From NCBI GenBank assembly GCA_964619935.1, contig CAZUGO010000030.1, positions 1 through 64,000 of the forward strand: DNA of 64,000 nucleotides, written 5' to 3'. This document shows, piece after piece, positions 1-9,831 of this stretch. The notes under the pieces are model-generated. The model ran no database searches and had not been told where the DNA came from. It saw only the letters and a program-made list of their open reading frames with translations. The stretch is from CAZUGO01 sp964619935. GTDB lineage: Bacteria > Planctomycetota > Phycisphaerae > UBA1845 > CAIVHJ01. The translations under genes and the position numbers were made by a program. The stretch's first letter is position 1, and each line of letters opens with the position of its first letter.

Positions 1-1908
1 ACCACCGATGACCCGGCGGGCTTCTTCCAGTTCCCGGCGGCCATGGGTGGCAGCAACACCGCCCCGCTGGCGTTGTTCTTTCCCCTATTCCCGCAGTTGA
101 TCTGCGACAGCTTCGTGACCATCGCCCTGAAGTCGGTCCCGGTTGGTGGGGAAGACTGCACGACGGTCGACCCCGATTTCAACTCCACCGCGTTCAACAC
201 GATGGGGCAGGTCACGGGCGGCTGGTTCTGCAGCGACCCGGCCACCGGTCAGGGCACCCCCAGTGCGGCCAACGACCCGGTGCTGATCGCCCAGTTCTCG
301 GTGGTCCGCGGTTTCAACGTCAGCGGTAGCTTCACGCCCTTCTACAACACCGGCGTGGACGCCAACCCCGTGAGCTTCAGTTGTGTGGTTCAGGCCGCCC
401 CTTGTGTGGATGACCCCAGCCTGTGCAACGATGGCGACCCCTGCACCCTGGATGCCTGCGACCCGGACGGCATGAACCCGGACGCCAACGGCTGCGTCAA
501 TACGCCCGCGCCCGACGGCACCGAGTGCGACGCCGATGGCAACCCCTGCACCGTCGATCAGTGCTCCACCGGCCTGTGCTTGCCGGTTGGGCCGCTGGAC
601 TGCGATGACCAGGACGCCTGCACCGACGACAGCTGCGATCCGGCGAGCGGCTGTGTGCATACCCCGGTGAATTGTGACGATATGGATGCCTGCACCACTG
701 ACACCTGCGATCCGGCGACCGGGTGTGTGCATGTACCCGTGGATTGCGACGACCAGGACGCCTGCACCACCGACACCTGCGATCCGGTGGCCGGATGTGT
801 GCATGCACCCGTGGATTGTGACGACCAGGACGCCTGCACCGCCGATAGCTGTGACCCGGCCAGTGGGGAATGTATCCACGATCCCATCAATTGCGACGAC
901 AAAGACGCCTGCACCGCCGACACCTGCGATCCGGCGTGCGGTTGTGTGCTTGCCCCGGTGGATTGTGACGACCCGGACGCCTGCACCCCCGACACCTGCG
1001 ATCCGGCGACCGGATGTGTGCATGCCCCGGTGGATTGTGACGACGAGGACGCCTGCACCACGGATAGCTGTGACCCGGCCAGTGGGGACTGCCTCCACGA
1101 TCCCATCAGTTGCGACGACCAGGACGCCTGCACCACCGACACCTGCGATCCGGTGACCGGATGTGTGCATGCACCCGTGGATTGCGACGACCAGGACGCC
1201 TGCACCACCGACACCTGCGATCCGGCGACCGGATGTGTGCATGCACCCGTGGATTGCGACGACCAGGACGCCTGCACCACCGACACCTGCGATCCGGCGA
1301 CCGGATGCGCGAACACGCCGATCAACTGCGACGACGGCGTGGACTGCACGGACGATTCCTGCCTCCGCGGCCGCTGCCTCAACCAGCCGAATGCGGGCAA
1401 CTGCGACGACAGCAACGCCTGCACGGCAGACCTCTGCGACCGCACGCAGGGCTGCGTCCATGATTCGATCGATTGTGATGACGGTGACGCCTGCACCACC
1501 GATAGTTGTGATCCGGACAGCGGCTGTGTGAACACGCCGATCGACTGCAATGACGGCGTGGACTGCACCATCGATTCGTGCAATCGCGGCCTGTGCGTCA
1601 ACACCCCGGACGACGGCGCCTGTGAGGACGGCAACGCCTGCACCGATGACACCTGCGGTCCGAACGGCTGCAGCAGCGCGCTCGCCCCGGGTGCCGAGTG
1701 CGCGTCCGATGACAACTGTTTGGCCACCGAGGAGTGCGACCTGATGTCGTGCACCTGTGTGCCAATCGTGATCCCCGGTGACGATGATGATGATGACGAC
1801 GACGATGGTCGCCCTGGCGACGATGACGACGACGACGACCTGCCCGGCGATGATGATGATGACGATGACGGTGGTCTCCCGGGTGATGATGATGATGATG
1901 ACAACTAG
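1..1908 (+). CDS. Secreted Cys/Asp-rich repeat protein, 3' part (5' end outside window)
   Basis: The reading frame is open from the first base, and residues before the first ATG (position 43) match the N-terminal domain of the paralogue at 9832-13029, so the gene starts upstream of the window. The visible N-terminal part (GGSNTAP, CDSFVT, DPDFN, GGWFC motifs) belongs to a domain I associate with planctomycete secreted proteins. It is followed by about 17 units of roughly 24 residues of the form CDDxDACTxDxCDPxxGC, with four Cys each. The C-terminus is four blocks of consecutive Asp separated by Gly/Pro linkers. The protein is presumably exported, disulfide-rich and calcium-binding or surface-associated. 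Its function is unknown. Near-identical 72-bp DNA units suggest recent unit duplication or conversion. It ends before a strong hairpin terminator. Confidence 0.85.
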   Translation, partial: TTDDPAGFFQFPAAMGGSNTAPLALFFPLFPQLICDSFVTIALKSVPVGGEDCTTVDPDFNSTAFNTMGQVTGGWFCSDPATGQGTPSAANDPVLIAQFSVVRGFNVSGSFTPFYNTGVDANPVSFSCVVQAAPCVDDPSLCNDGDPCTLDACDPDGMNPDANGCVNTPAPDGTECDADGNPCTVDQCSTGLCLPVGPLDCDDQDACTDDSCDPASGCVHTPVNCDDMDACTTDTCDPATGCVHVPVDCDDQDACTTDTCDPVAGCVHAPVDCDDQDACTADSCDPASGECIHDPINCDDKDACTADTCDPACGCVLAPVDCDDPDACTPDTCDPATGCVHAPVDCDDEDACTTDSCDPASGDCLHDPISCDDQDACTTDTCDPVTGCVHAPVDCDDQDACTTDTCDPATGCVHAPVDCDDQDACTTDTCDPATGCANTPINCDDGVDCTDDSCLRGRCLNQPNAGNCDDSNACTADLCDRTQGCVHDSIDCDDGDACTTDSCDPDSGCVNTPIDCNDGVDCTIDSCNRGLCVNTPDDGACEDGNACTDDTCGPNGCSSALAPGAECASDDNCLATEECDLMSCTCVPIVIPGDDDDDDDDDGRPGDDDDDDDLPGDDDDDDDGGLPGDDDDDDN

Positions 1909-1985
1909 GATGAGCCCTTGACGTCCATCGCCGGCGGGGCCCGCAGGTCCCGCCGGTAGGACGTCCGGTCTTCTGGACCCATCCC

Positions 1986-2020
1986 GCCGGGCCTGCAGCA
2001 GATGCAGGCCCGGCTTTTTT
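1986..2020 (+). terminator. Rho-independent terminator after the Cys-rich repeat gene
   Basis: A perfect 12-bp stem (1986-1997 with 2003-2014) closes a 5-nt loop and is followed directly by six T. It lies 77 bp after the stop codon of the upstream gene and is one of the clearest intrinsic terminators in the window. Confidence 0.9.
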
Positions 2021-2169
2021 CTTGAAGGGCGGCGGGGCCCGCCCGGTAGCCCGGCAAGCTGCCGGTTTGCTCCAGCGCGCCAGCGGTCCTATACTCTTTC
2101 GCTGGGGATCCTGACGGCGCCGGCAGCGTTCCCCGAGGCCCTGGCCGCCGGCCGCCCCTGGAAGCGCGC

Positions 2170-2880
2170 ATGACCCCTGATGCTCCCAACACCCTGCTTG
2201 GTTTGGCTGCCGTCAGCGGCGTGCTGCATACCGTGATGGGCCCGGACCATTATGTGCCGTTCATCGCGATGGCCCGGGCGGGCGGCTGGTCGTTAACCCG
2301 GACACTGCTGCTGACCACCGTTTGCGGAATCGGCCATGTGCTGGGATCCGTGGCCCTCGGAATTGTGGGCCTGGGGCTGGGTGTGTGGGTCGGCCGGCTG
2401 GAGACCGCCGAGGCCGCCCGCGGCGATATCGCCGGGTGGCTGCTGCTGAGCTTCGGACTGGCCTACCTGGTGTGGGGCATTCATCGTGGTTGGCGTGAAC
2501 GACCGCACCACCACTGGCACAACCATGAAGACGGCACGGTCCATTGTCATGAACACGGCCACTCTGGCCCGCACGCCCACGCCCACGAATCGACCCGGCC
2601 GGGCGTCACGCCGTGGGTGCTGTTTGTGATCTTCGTGTTCGGCCCCTGCGAGATCCTGATCCCACAATTGATGTACCCCGCGGCGAAGAACAACTGGTGG
2701 CTGGTCACGGCCGTGGTTGTGGTCTTCGGCATCACCACACTGGGTACCATGCTCGCGGTCGTCTGCCTGGGTTATGCCGGGGCCCGTCGCCTGGCATTTC
2801 CAGGTTTGCAGCGCTATGCCCACGCCGGAGCTGGACTGGCCCTGACCCTGTGCGGCGTGGCCATCAAGATCGGATGGTGA
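2170..2880 (+). CDS. UreH/NicO-like polytopic membrane protein with His-rich loop
   Basis: A 236-residue membrane protein with about six hydrophobic segments. The first carries an H-x4-PDHY motif (near residues 20-27), resembling the conserved His/Asp signature in the first helices of the UreH/RcnA/TauE-like transporter superfamily. A GxGH motif follows in the next helix. The central loop (about residues 112-141) is very His-rich, which suggests binding of Ni, Co, Zn or another divalent metal. No urease or hydrogenase genes are nearby, so the substrate cannot be assigned. The gene is monocistronic and converges on the SUF operon, with 12 bp between stop codons. Confidence 0.7.
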   Translation: MTPDAPNTLLGLAAVSGVLHTVMGPDHYVPFIAMARAGGWSLTRTLLLTTVCGIGHVLGSVALGIVGLGLGVWVGRLETAEAARGDIAGWLLLSFGLAYLVWGIHRGWRERPHHHWHNHEDGTVHCHEHGHSGPHAHAHESTRPGVTPWVLFVIFVFGPCEILIPQLMYPAAKNNWWLVTAVVVVFGITTLGTMLAVVCLGYAGARRLAFPGLQRYAHAGAGLALTLCGVAIKIGW

Positions 2881-2892
2881 GACCGTTGCGAT

Positions 2893-3285
2893 TCAGCGAT
2901 CGTGGGGACCGCGCACCGCGTAGTAGCGGCCTTGGCCCGGGCGCTTCGCAGCGCCGGGATCCAGATCCATGTTGAGTTGGAGCTTGGCGGCGTCGGACAT
3001 CCGCTGGGGGGTCCAGGGTGGATCCCAGACCAGTTCGACTTTGGCGTCTTGAACGCCGTCGACCTCTTTGACGCGAGCCTCCACCTGTCCGGGTAAGATG
3101 CCGGCCACCGGGCAGGCCGGGGTGGTAAGCGTCATCTTGACCGTGACCACGCCCGCCGGGTCGATCTGCAAGTCGTAAATCAGTCCCAGGTCGTAGATGT
3201 TTACCGGAACCTCGGGGTCGAACACCGTGCGCATGGCGGCAATCACGGCGTCGTGCAGTGGTTGTGATGCGGATGGCGTGGGCAT
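2893..3285 (-). CDS. sufT: SufT/MIP18-family (DUF59) Fe-S assembly protein
   Basis: A 130-residue protein. Residues about 10-100 form a DUF59/MIP18 domain, recognisable from DPEVPVNIYDLGLIYD and the TTPACPVA segment that carries the single conserved Cys. Family members help mature Fe-S proteins, and standalone SufT proteins are common at the end of suf operons. It is the last gene of the minus-strand suf operon, 24 bp after sufU, with a GAGG ribosome-binding site six bases before the ATG. A specific client or transfer role is inferred. Confidence 0.88.
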   Translation of the reverse strand: MPTPSASQPLHDAVIAAMRTVFDPEVPVNIYDLGLIYDLQIDPAGVVTVKMTLTTPACPVAGILPGQVEARVKEVDGVQDAKVELVWDPPWTPQRMSDAAKLQLNMDLDPGAAKRPGQGRYYAVRGPHDR

Positions 3286-3309
3286 GACGTTCCTCGTGGT
3301 CAGGCGACC

Positions 3310-3759
3310 TTACTCGGTGGACACCGTCTCGGGGGCATTGTCGACGGCGGACTTCATGGTATGCCAGGCCAGCGTGGCACACTTGACCCGGGCCGGGTAA
3401 TTGCTGACCCCCGAGAAGACGCCCAGCTTGCCGAGTTCCAAGGCCTCGGCCTCCGGAGCCCCGTCGGTAACCAGGCGGCGGAATTTCCCGAACAGCTCGC
3501 GGGCCTGATCCAAGGTCTTGCCCTTGAGCACCTCAGTCATCAGCGACGCCGACGCGGTGGAGATGGCGCATCCCGAGCCGCTGAAGGTCGCATCCTCTAT
3601 GAGGTCACCGTTGAGCTTCAAGTAGATGGTCACGCGATCGCCGCACAGCGGATTAAAGCCGTTGCACTGCCGATCCGGGCAATCCAACGGACGGCAGTTT
3701 CGGGGCCGACGATTGTGGTCCAGGATGAGCTGTTGATAGAGATCTTGCAGGTCGGACAT
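3310..3759 (-). CDS. sufU: SufU-type Fe-S scaffold / sulfur-transfer protein
   Basis: A 149-residue NifU N-terminal-like protein. It has the three Cys regions expected of SufU: NPLCGD, FSGSGCAIS and PARVKCATLAW, with an Asp after the first Cys. SufU proteins are zinc-dependent sulfurtransferases that accept persulfide from SufS and pass it to SufBCD. The start ATG overlaps the sufS stop in an ATGA arrangement, so translation is probably coupled to sufS. Confidence 0.93.
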   Translation of the reverse strand: MSDLQDLYQQLILDHNRRPRNCRPLDCPDRQCNGFNPLCGDRVTIYLKLNGDLIEDATFSGSGCAISTASASLMTEVLKGKTLDQARELFGKFRRLVTDGAPEAEALELGKLGVFSGVSNYPARVKCATLAWHTMKSAVDNAPETVSTE

Positions 3760-5030
3760 CAGCCAAGCACCTTCACAACAGTCCGCAACACGTCCGCCAA
3801 TTGGTCAATCTCGCCGCGGGTATTCGTAAAGGACAGCGATGCCCGGGCGGTCGCAGGCACCCCAAAACGCTCCATGACCGGTTGGGCACAATGGTGACCG
3901 GTGCGCACCGCAATCCCCTCGGAATCGAGGATGGTGCCGACATCGTGAGCATGCACCCCATCAATCACGAAGGACACCACCGCCGCCTTGTGCTCGGCCG
4001 TTCCGATCAGCCGGACCTCGGGGATCTCTGCCAGTCGTCGGATGGCATGGCCCAACAAGTCGGCCTCGTATTCGGCAACGCGCTGCAATCCGACGGCGCT
4101 CAGATAATCCATGGCCGCCGCCATGCCCACCACCCCGGCGAGGTTGGGAGTCCCGGCTTCAAACCGAAACGGCAGATCGTTGTACAAGGTCTTCTCGAAA
4201 CTGACCGACTTGATCATATCCCCGCCGCCCTGGTACGGCGGCATGCCCTCGAGCAACTCCCGGCGGCCCCACAGCACGCCGGCACCGGTCGGTCCGTACA
4301 TCTTGTGCGCCGAGAGCACGAAGAAGTCGCAGTCCAGATCGCGGACATCCACCGGCAGGTGCGGCACCGACTGGGCCCCGTCCACCAGCACCACGGCCCC
4401 GCAGGCATGGGCCGCGGCACACATCTCGGGGATTGGGTTGATGGTTCCCAGGGCATTGGACACCTGGGCCAGGGCCACCACCCGGGTCCTCGAATTGAGC
4501 AGGGCCTGGTAGGCCTCCTGGATGATCTCACCGGAATCGTTGATGGGCGCCACGCGCAACCGGGCCCCGCTCCGCTCGCACAACAACTGCCAGGGCACGA
4601 TGTTGGAGTGGTGCTCCAGGGCCGAAACCACGATCTCATCGCCGGCAGCAACGTGCGCCTGGCCGTAACTGTAGGCCACCAGGTTGATGCCTTCGGTGGC
4701 GCCGCGGACGAAGATGATCTCGTCATGCCGCGGTGCCCCGATGAACCGCTGAGCCGTCAACCGGGCCTGCTCAAACCGGCGGGTGGCCCGGACGCTGAGA
4801 TCGTAGACACCGCGGTGGATATTGGCGTTGCTGTGCTCGTAAAACTCGCGGACCGCCCGCAGCACGACCTCGGGCTTCTGCGTGGTGGCCGCGCTGTCCA
4901 AGTAGACCAGCGGCTTGCCGTGCATGGTCTGACGCAGGGCCGGAAAGTCGTCGCGCAGATCCCGGCCATTCAGCGCCAGTGCTGCGCTGGCGGTGGCGAT
5001 GCCGGTCTCTCCGGGAACGGCCGGGTTCAT
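3759..5030 (-). CDS. sufS: Cysteine desulfurase SufS
   Basis: A PLP-dependent class V aminotransferase-fold enzyme that removes sulfur from L-cysteine for Fe-S cluster assembly. Visible motifs are YLDSAATTQKP near the N-terminus, ALEHHSNIVPW, DGAQSVPH, the PLP-lysine segment FVLSAHKMYGPTG, and RTGHHCAQP, where the catalytic Cys sits in the group II context (RxGHHCA) typical of SufS. I chose the ATG at 5030 (423 residues) because it lies 2 bp after the sufD stop and gives the usual family length. The longer open frame upstream lies inside sufD. It forms a pair with sufU. Confidence 0.95.
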   Translation of the reverse strand: MNPAVPGETGIATASAALALNGRDLRDDFPALRQTMHGKPLVYLDSAATTQKPEVVLRAVREFYEHSNANIHRGVYDLSVRATRRFEQARLTAQRFIGAPRHDEIIFVRGATEGINLVAYSYGQAHVAAGDEIVVSALEHHSNIVPWQLLCERSGARLRVAPINDSGEIIQEAYQALLNSRTRVVALAQVSNALGTINPIPEMCAAAHACGAVVLVDGAQSVPHLPVDVRDLDCDFFVLSAHKMYGPTGAGVLWGRRELLEGMPPYQGGGDMIKSVSFEKTLYNDLPFRFEAGTPNLAGVVGMAAAMDYLSAVGLQRVAEYEADLLGHAIRRLAEIPEVRLIGTAEHKAAVVSFVIDGVHAHDVGTILDSEGIAVRTGHHCAQPVMERFGVPATARASLSFTNTRGEIDQLADVLRTVVKVLG

Positions 5031-5032
5031 GG

Positions 5033-6382
5033 TCAACTGTGCTCCTGGAGCGATTCGCCCTGCGGCAGTCGCAGCAACACCTGCTGCTGCAACACCCGCC
5101 GCAAGTCCTCGATACGCACCTCGTTGATGGTCTCGCCGGCAAAGGCGTAGACCAGCAGGCTGCGTGCGGCCTGCTCGTCGATTCCGCGCGAGCGGAGGTA
5201 GAAAATGGCTTCTTCGTCGATCTGGCCGATGGTGGCGCCGTGGGTGCACTTGACGTCATCGGCGAAGATTTCCAACTGCGGTTTGCTGTCGGCCAGGGCG
5301 TGCTCGCTGAGCAGCAGGCTCATGTTGGTCTGCTTGGCGTCGGTCTTTTGGGCGTCGGGGTAGACCTTGATGCGCCCGCTGAACACCCCCCGGGCGTGAT
5401 CGTCGTAGATGCCCTTGAAGTACTCACGGCTGTTGCACCGCGGCTTGACGTGCTCGATCCACAAGTGGTTGTCGGCATGCTGGTGGTCGCTGAGCATGGT
5501 CAGGCCCTTCACGCCGCAGTCGCAACCTTCGCCGTCCAGCACCGCCGTGATGTCGTTGCGGCACAGTTGCGCGCCCAGCGAGAAGACATGAGTCATGACA
5601 TTGCTGTTCCGCTGCTGATGGATATATAGGTGTGCCATGTGCCGGGCCCGGGGCCCTTCGCGTTGAATCTTGTAGTGATCGACCACCGCATTCTCGCCGG
5701 CCACGACCTCGGTGACGGCGTTGGTCAGTCCGGCGGTGTCGCCGAGACCGGCGTAGGTCTCCAGGACGGTCACCTGGCTGCTCGGCTCCACCACGATCAA
5801 CGTCCGGGGATGGGTCACCGCCGGCTCGGAACCCGACAGCGTCAGGTACAGAATCTGGATCGGGGTGGTCACCACCGTCGAACTCGGCACGTACACGGCG
5901 GCGCCCTCGTGAATGAACGCGGTGTTCCAGGCGCTAAACGCGCTGTGTTGGTACGGGGCGTGACCCGTCAGATGCGCTTGCAGCCAAGGTGCTTCGGCGC
6001 CGGCCAGGGCCGCGGCCAGCGGGGTGACCCGCAGCCCGGGGGGCAGACCGTCCAACCGGGAACACGCCGCCGCAAAGTGCCCGTTGACGAATACCAGCAG
6101 GCACGCCGGGTGGTCGCCCACCACCCATTCGGCAATGTCGGCGAACCCGGCATGGGCCACCGGGGCCGCCACGAACGGTGTCTCGGCGATGCCGGCGACG
6201 TTGGTGTAGCGCCAGTCCTCATCGCGTGTGCTGGGAAAGCCCTGCTCCCCGAACCACTCGAATGCGGCCTTGCGGGTCGCCGCCAGCCACTGCGGGACGG
6301 TCGCCGATGCGGCAAGACGCTCAAACTCAGCGACGTATTCCTGTGACGCTTGGCAAGTCTCTATCATGGATCTCGACTTCAC
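5033..6382 (-). CDS. sufD: SufD, Fe-S assembly complex subunit
   Basis: About 449 residues (GTG start at 6382; an ATG at 6367 is an alternative). Motifs diagnostic of the SufB/SufD C-terminal beta-helix include DGEGCDCGVKGL, DNHLWIEHVKPRCNSREYFKGI, FSGRIKVYPDAQKTDAKQ and CTHGATIGQIDEEAIFYLRSRG, the last carrying the conserved Cys/His used at the SufB-SufD interface. The N-terminal W(x)GEQGFPSTRDEDWRYTN is also typical. It acts in the SufBC2D scaffold complex and lies between sufC and sufS in the operon. Confidence 0.95.
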   Translation of the reverse strand: MKSRSMIETCQASQEYVAEFERLAASATVPQWLAATRKAAFEWFGEQGFPSTRDEDWRYTNVAGIAETPFVAAPVAHAGFADIAEWVVGDHPACLLVFVNGHFAAACSRLDGLPPGLRVTPLAAALAGAEAPWLQAHLTGHAPYQHSAFSAWNTAFIHEGAAVYVPSSTVVTTPIQILYLTLSGSEPAVTHPRTLIVVEPSSQVTVLETYAGLGDTAGLTNAVTEVVAGENAVVDHYKIQREGPRARHMAHLYIHQQRNSNVMTHVFSLGAQLCRNDITAVLDGEGCDCGVKGLTMLSDHQHADNHLWIEHVKPRCNSREYFKGIYDDHARGVFSGRIKVYPDAQKTDAKQTNMSLLLSEHALADSKPQLEIFADDVKCTHGATIGQIDEEAIFYLRSRGIDEQAARSLLVYAFAGETINEVRIEDLRRVLQQQVLLRLPQGESLQEHS

Positions 6383-6396
6383 AGTAACGCCAGACC

Positions 6397-7158
6397 CTAG
6401 CGGGTCGTGGCCGCGGCCGGCATGTCCAGGCCCGCGTAACCATTGGCTTCCAGTTCCAGGGCCAGTTCCTTGCCCCCCGACTTGACGATGCGCCCGCCCA
6501 CCAGGACGTGGACGTAATCCGGGATGATGTATTGCAACAGCCGTTGGTAGTGGGTCACCACGATGATGGCCCGGTCGCCCGCCCGCAAATGGTTGACCCC
6601 CTGGGCCACGACACGCAGGGCGTCGATGTCCAGGCCGGAGTCGGTCTCGTCCAGGATCGCCAGCGCGGGTTCCAGAACCGCCATTTGAAAGATCTCGTTC
6701 CGCTTCTTCTCGCCACCGGAGAAGCCCTCGTTGATGGCCCGGTTCAACAACCGCTCATCCATCTCCACCAGCTTCAGCTTGTCCTTGACCAGGGCCAGGA
6801 ACTCCACGGCGTCGAGGTCGTCCAACCCGCGATGCTTGCGCACGGCATTCAGCGCAGTCTTCAGGAAGTACTGCGTGCTGACACCCGGAATCTCCACGGG
6901 ATACTGAAAGGCCATGAAGATGCCGGCACGGGCGCGCTGATCCGCGGACAGCTCCAGAAGGTCCTGCCCGCAGTAGCGCACTTCACCCTGGGTGACTTGG
7001 TATTCCTCGCGACCGGCCAGCACCTGGGCCAAGGTGCTCTTGCCCGATCCATTGGGTCCCATGATCGAATGCACCTCTCCGGCACCCACCGTCAGGTCGA
7101 CGCCTTTGAGGATCTCATGGCCTTCGATGCTGGCGTGCAAATTGCGTATTTCTAACAT
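6397..7158 (-). CDS. sufC: SufC, ABC-type ATPase of the Fe-S scaffold complex
   Basis: A 253-residue cytosolic ATPase. It has Walker A (GPNGSGKST), Q-loop, an ABC signature in SGGEKKRNE, Walker B (ALAILDETDSGLD) and the SufC-typical sequence DIDALRVVAQGVN. It drives conformational change in SufBC2D. I chose the ATG at 7158 because an AGAGGA ribosome-binding site lies just upstream and the MLEIRNLHAS N-terminus matches the family. The longer open frame is not needed. Confidence 0.96.
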   Translation of the reverse strand: MLEIRNLHASIEGHEILKGVDLTVGAGEVHSIMGPNGSGKSTLAQVLAGREEYQVTQGEVRYCGQDLLELSADQRARAGIFMAFQYPVEIPGVSTQYFLKTALNAVRKHRGLDDLDAVEFLALVKDKLKLVEMDERLLNRAINEGFSGGEKKRNEIFQMAVLEPALAILDETDSGLDIDALRVVAQGVNHLRAGDRAIIVVTHYQRLLQYIIPDYVHVLVGGRIVKSGGKELALELEANGYAGLDMPAAATTR

Positions 7159-7232
7159 GTTATCCTCTGTACTCCTCAAGCAGCTTGCTGACTGCGGCGG
7201 ACGGAGCCGTCGCGCCTGGGGGTCGCCGGATT

Positions 7233-8684
<1,452 letters not shown>

Positions 8685-8725
8685 CAAGTGACTCCCGGCC
8701 GCACCCGCCGCGGGGTGCGGACCCG

Positions 8726-9058
8726 CTAGACTGAGAAGCTGCTCCCGCATCCGCAGGTGCCGCTTGCGTTGGGATTATTGAATACAAAGCCCCGGCCGGT
8801 GACTTCGTCCTTGAAGTCCACGGTGACGCCATCGAGGTACAGGAAGCTCTTCGGGTCGCAGATGATCTTGACACCATGCACGTCCCAGACTTCGTCGCTG
8901 TCGTTCTTGTGCTCGGTGAGATCCAGGGCATAGCTGAACCCACTGCATCCGCCGCCCTTGACGCCCATCCGCAGATAGGTCGCTTCCGGGGACATGTCCT
9001 GCTGCTCGATGATGGTTTTGACTTCCTGGGCCGCTCTTTGGGTAAGTTCACACGGCAT
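8726..9058 (-). CDS. sufA: A-type Fe-S carrier (SufA/IscA/ErpA family)
   Basis: A 110-residue HesB-type protein with the three invariant cysteines: one in KGGGCSGFSY and two in the terminal TCGCGSSF. A-type carriers accept clusters from the scaffold and pass them to apoproteins. The ATG at 9058 is preferred over the upstream TTG because AAGGAG lies 10 nt before it. It is the first structural gene of the suf operon after the regulator. SufA, IscA and ErpA cannot be told apart by motif alone; the name follows context. Confidence 0.92.
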   Translation of the reverse strand: MPCELTQRAAQEVKTIIEQQDMSPEATYLRMGVKGGGCSGFSYALDLTEHKNDSDEVWDVHGVKIICDPKSFLYLDGVTVDFKDEVTGRGFVFNNPNASGTCGCGSSFSV

Positions 9059-9109
9059 CGTACTCAAGCTCCTTTACCACAAAACAAAAACCACACGGAT
9101 CACATCCAT

Positions 9110-9586
9110 TCAACCCACGGCCAGGATATCCGGACCCCGTTCGCCGGATCGCACGCTGACCATCACGGGCACCTTGTCGGTCATGATGTCCGCCAGGCTG
9201 ACACCGGACAGAAACTGCCGAAACAAGCCGTTGACCTTCTGCATGGGACGGCGGGTTGGACAGCAACCCTGCAGGTCGCACTCCTCGGACGCCCCCGCGG
9301 ACTCGCCGCAACACAAGGTCAACCGCAGCGGCCCCTCGACGACCTCGATCAACTCAGCCAAGGTAATGTCCCGGGGCGCTCGGGCGATGCAGTAACCCCC
9401 GCGCACTCCTCGGGTTGAGGAAATCAGGCCTCCCGCAAGCAGTTGCTTCAAAATGTTCATCAACATCGGCAACGGCACCTCGAATTCCTCGGAAATCTGC
9501 CGGGCGCTGGCCCGCTGCGGGGCCTGCCGAGCCAAATGGGTCAACGCCACCAGGGCGTAGTCGGTCTTGCGGGTCAGCGACAGCAA
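9110..9586 (-). CDS. Rrf2-family transcriptional regulator, probable Fe-S sensor of the suf operon
   Basis: A 158-residue protein with an N-terminal winged helix (LTRKTDYALVALTHLA, ISEEFEVPLPMLMNILKQL, STRGVRGGY wing) and a Cys cluster at about residues 93-110 (LCCGE, EECDLQGCC). This Cys arrangement is similar to, but not spaced like, the IscR triad. Rrf2 proteins such as IscR and SufR sense Fe-S status. The start is a TTG at 9586, supported by GAGGA seven bases upstream. It is the promoter-proximal gene of the suf operon, and an inverted repeat in its promoter suggests autoregulation. Confidence 0.9.
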   Translation of the reverse strand: MLSLTRKTDYALVALTHLARQAPQRASARQISEEFEVPLPMLMNILKQLLAGGLISSTRGVRGGYCIARAPRDITLAELIEVVEGPLRLTLCCGESAGASEECDLQGCCPTRRPMQKVNGLFRQFLSGVSLADIMTDKVPVMVSVRSGERGPDILAVG

Positions 9587-9632
9587 TTGGGGATCCTCAG
9601 GATGACTTCTGCCCTTCCAGGACCAGCGCAGT

Positions 9633-9661
9633 AATATAGTACAAGAATGATACTATTTCAA
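9633..9661 (-). promoter_or_regulatory. Sigma-70-type promoter of the suf operon with embedded operator
   Basis: On the minus strand a TTGAAA -35 element (9661-9656) and a TATATT -10 element (9638-9633) are separated by exactly 17 bp. A perfect 6-bp inverted repeat (ATAGTA and TACTAT, 9636-9656, 9-nt spacer) fills the spacer and overlaps the -10. The transcription start would fall near 9626, giving a leader of about 40 nt before the TTG start of the Rrf2 gene. A repressor bound here would block RNA polymerase. Confidence 0.8.
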
Positions 9662-9766
9662 CGGTTTTTCCGAAGAAAGGGCCACCGCCGTGGCCGCCCG
9701 AACCCGGTGGCGGGGGGGGCGGGCGAACCCGAGGGTGCCGAGACCGGGCGGTCAGGCGCACGAACA

Positions 9767-9798
9767 GGGAGCCGGATCCGCGATCGGATCCGGCTCCC
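9767..9798. terminator. Strong hairpin after the large Cys-rich repeat gene
   Basis: A perfect 14-bp inverted repeat (9767-9780 with 9785-9798) closes a 4-nt loop, 34 bp beyond the stop codon of the minus-strand gene ending at 9832. No T-run follows on the minus strand, so it may be a Rho-assisted or 3'-end stabilising hairpin rather than a classical intrinsic terminator. Confidence 0.6.
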
Positions 9799-9831
9799 CG
9801 AGTTCAACTCAGCGGGTGGGTTGCCTGCTGA

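Noticed and set aside
3759..5249. Longer 496-codon version of sufS
   Set aside because: The extra 73 N-terminal codons overlap sufD in another frame, and a better ATG lies 2 bp after the sufD stop.
9767..9798. Classical intrinsic terminator for the 9832-13029 gene
   Set aside because: The 14-bp stem is perfect, but no T-run follows on the minus strand. It is kept as a terminator-like hairpin with reduced confidence only.
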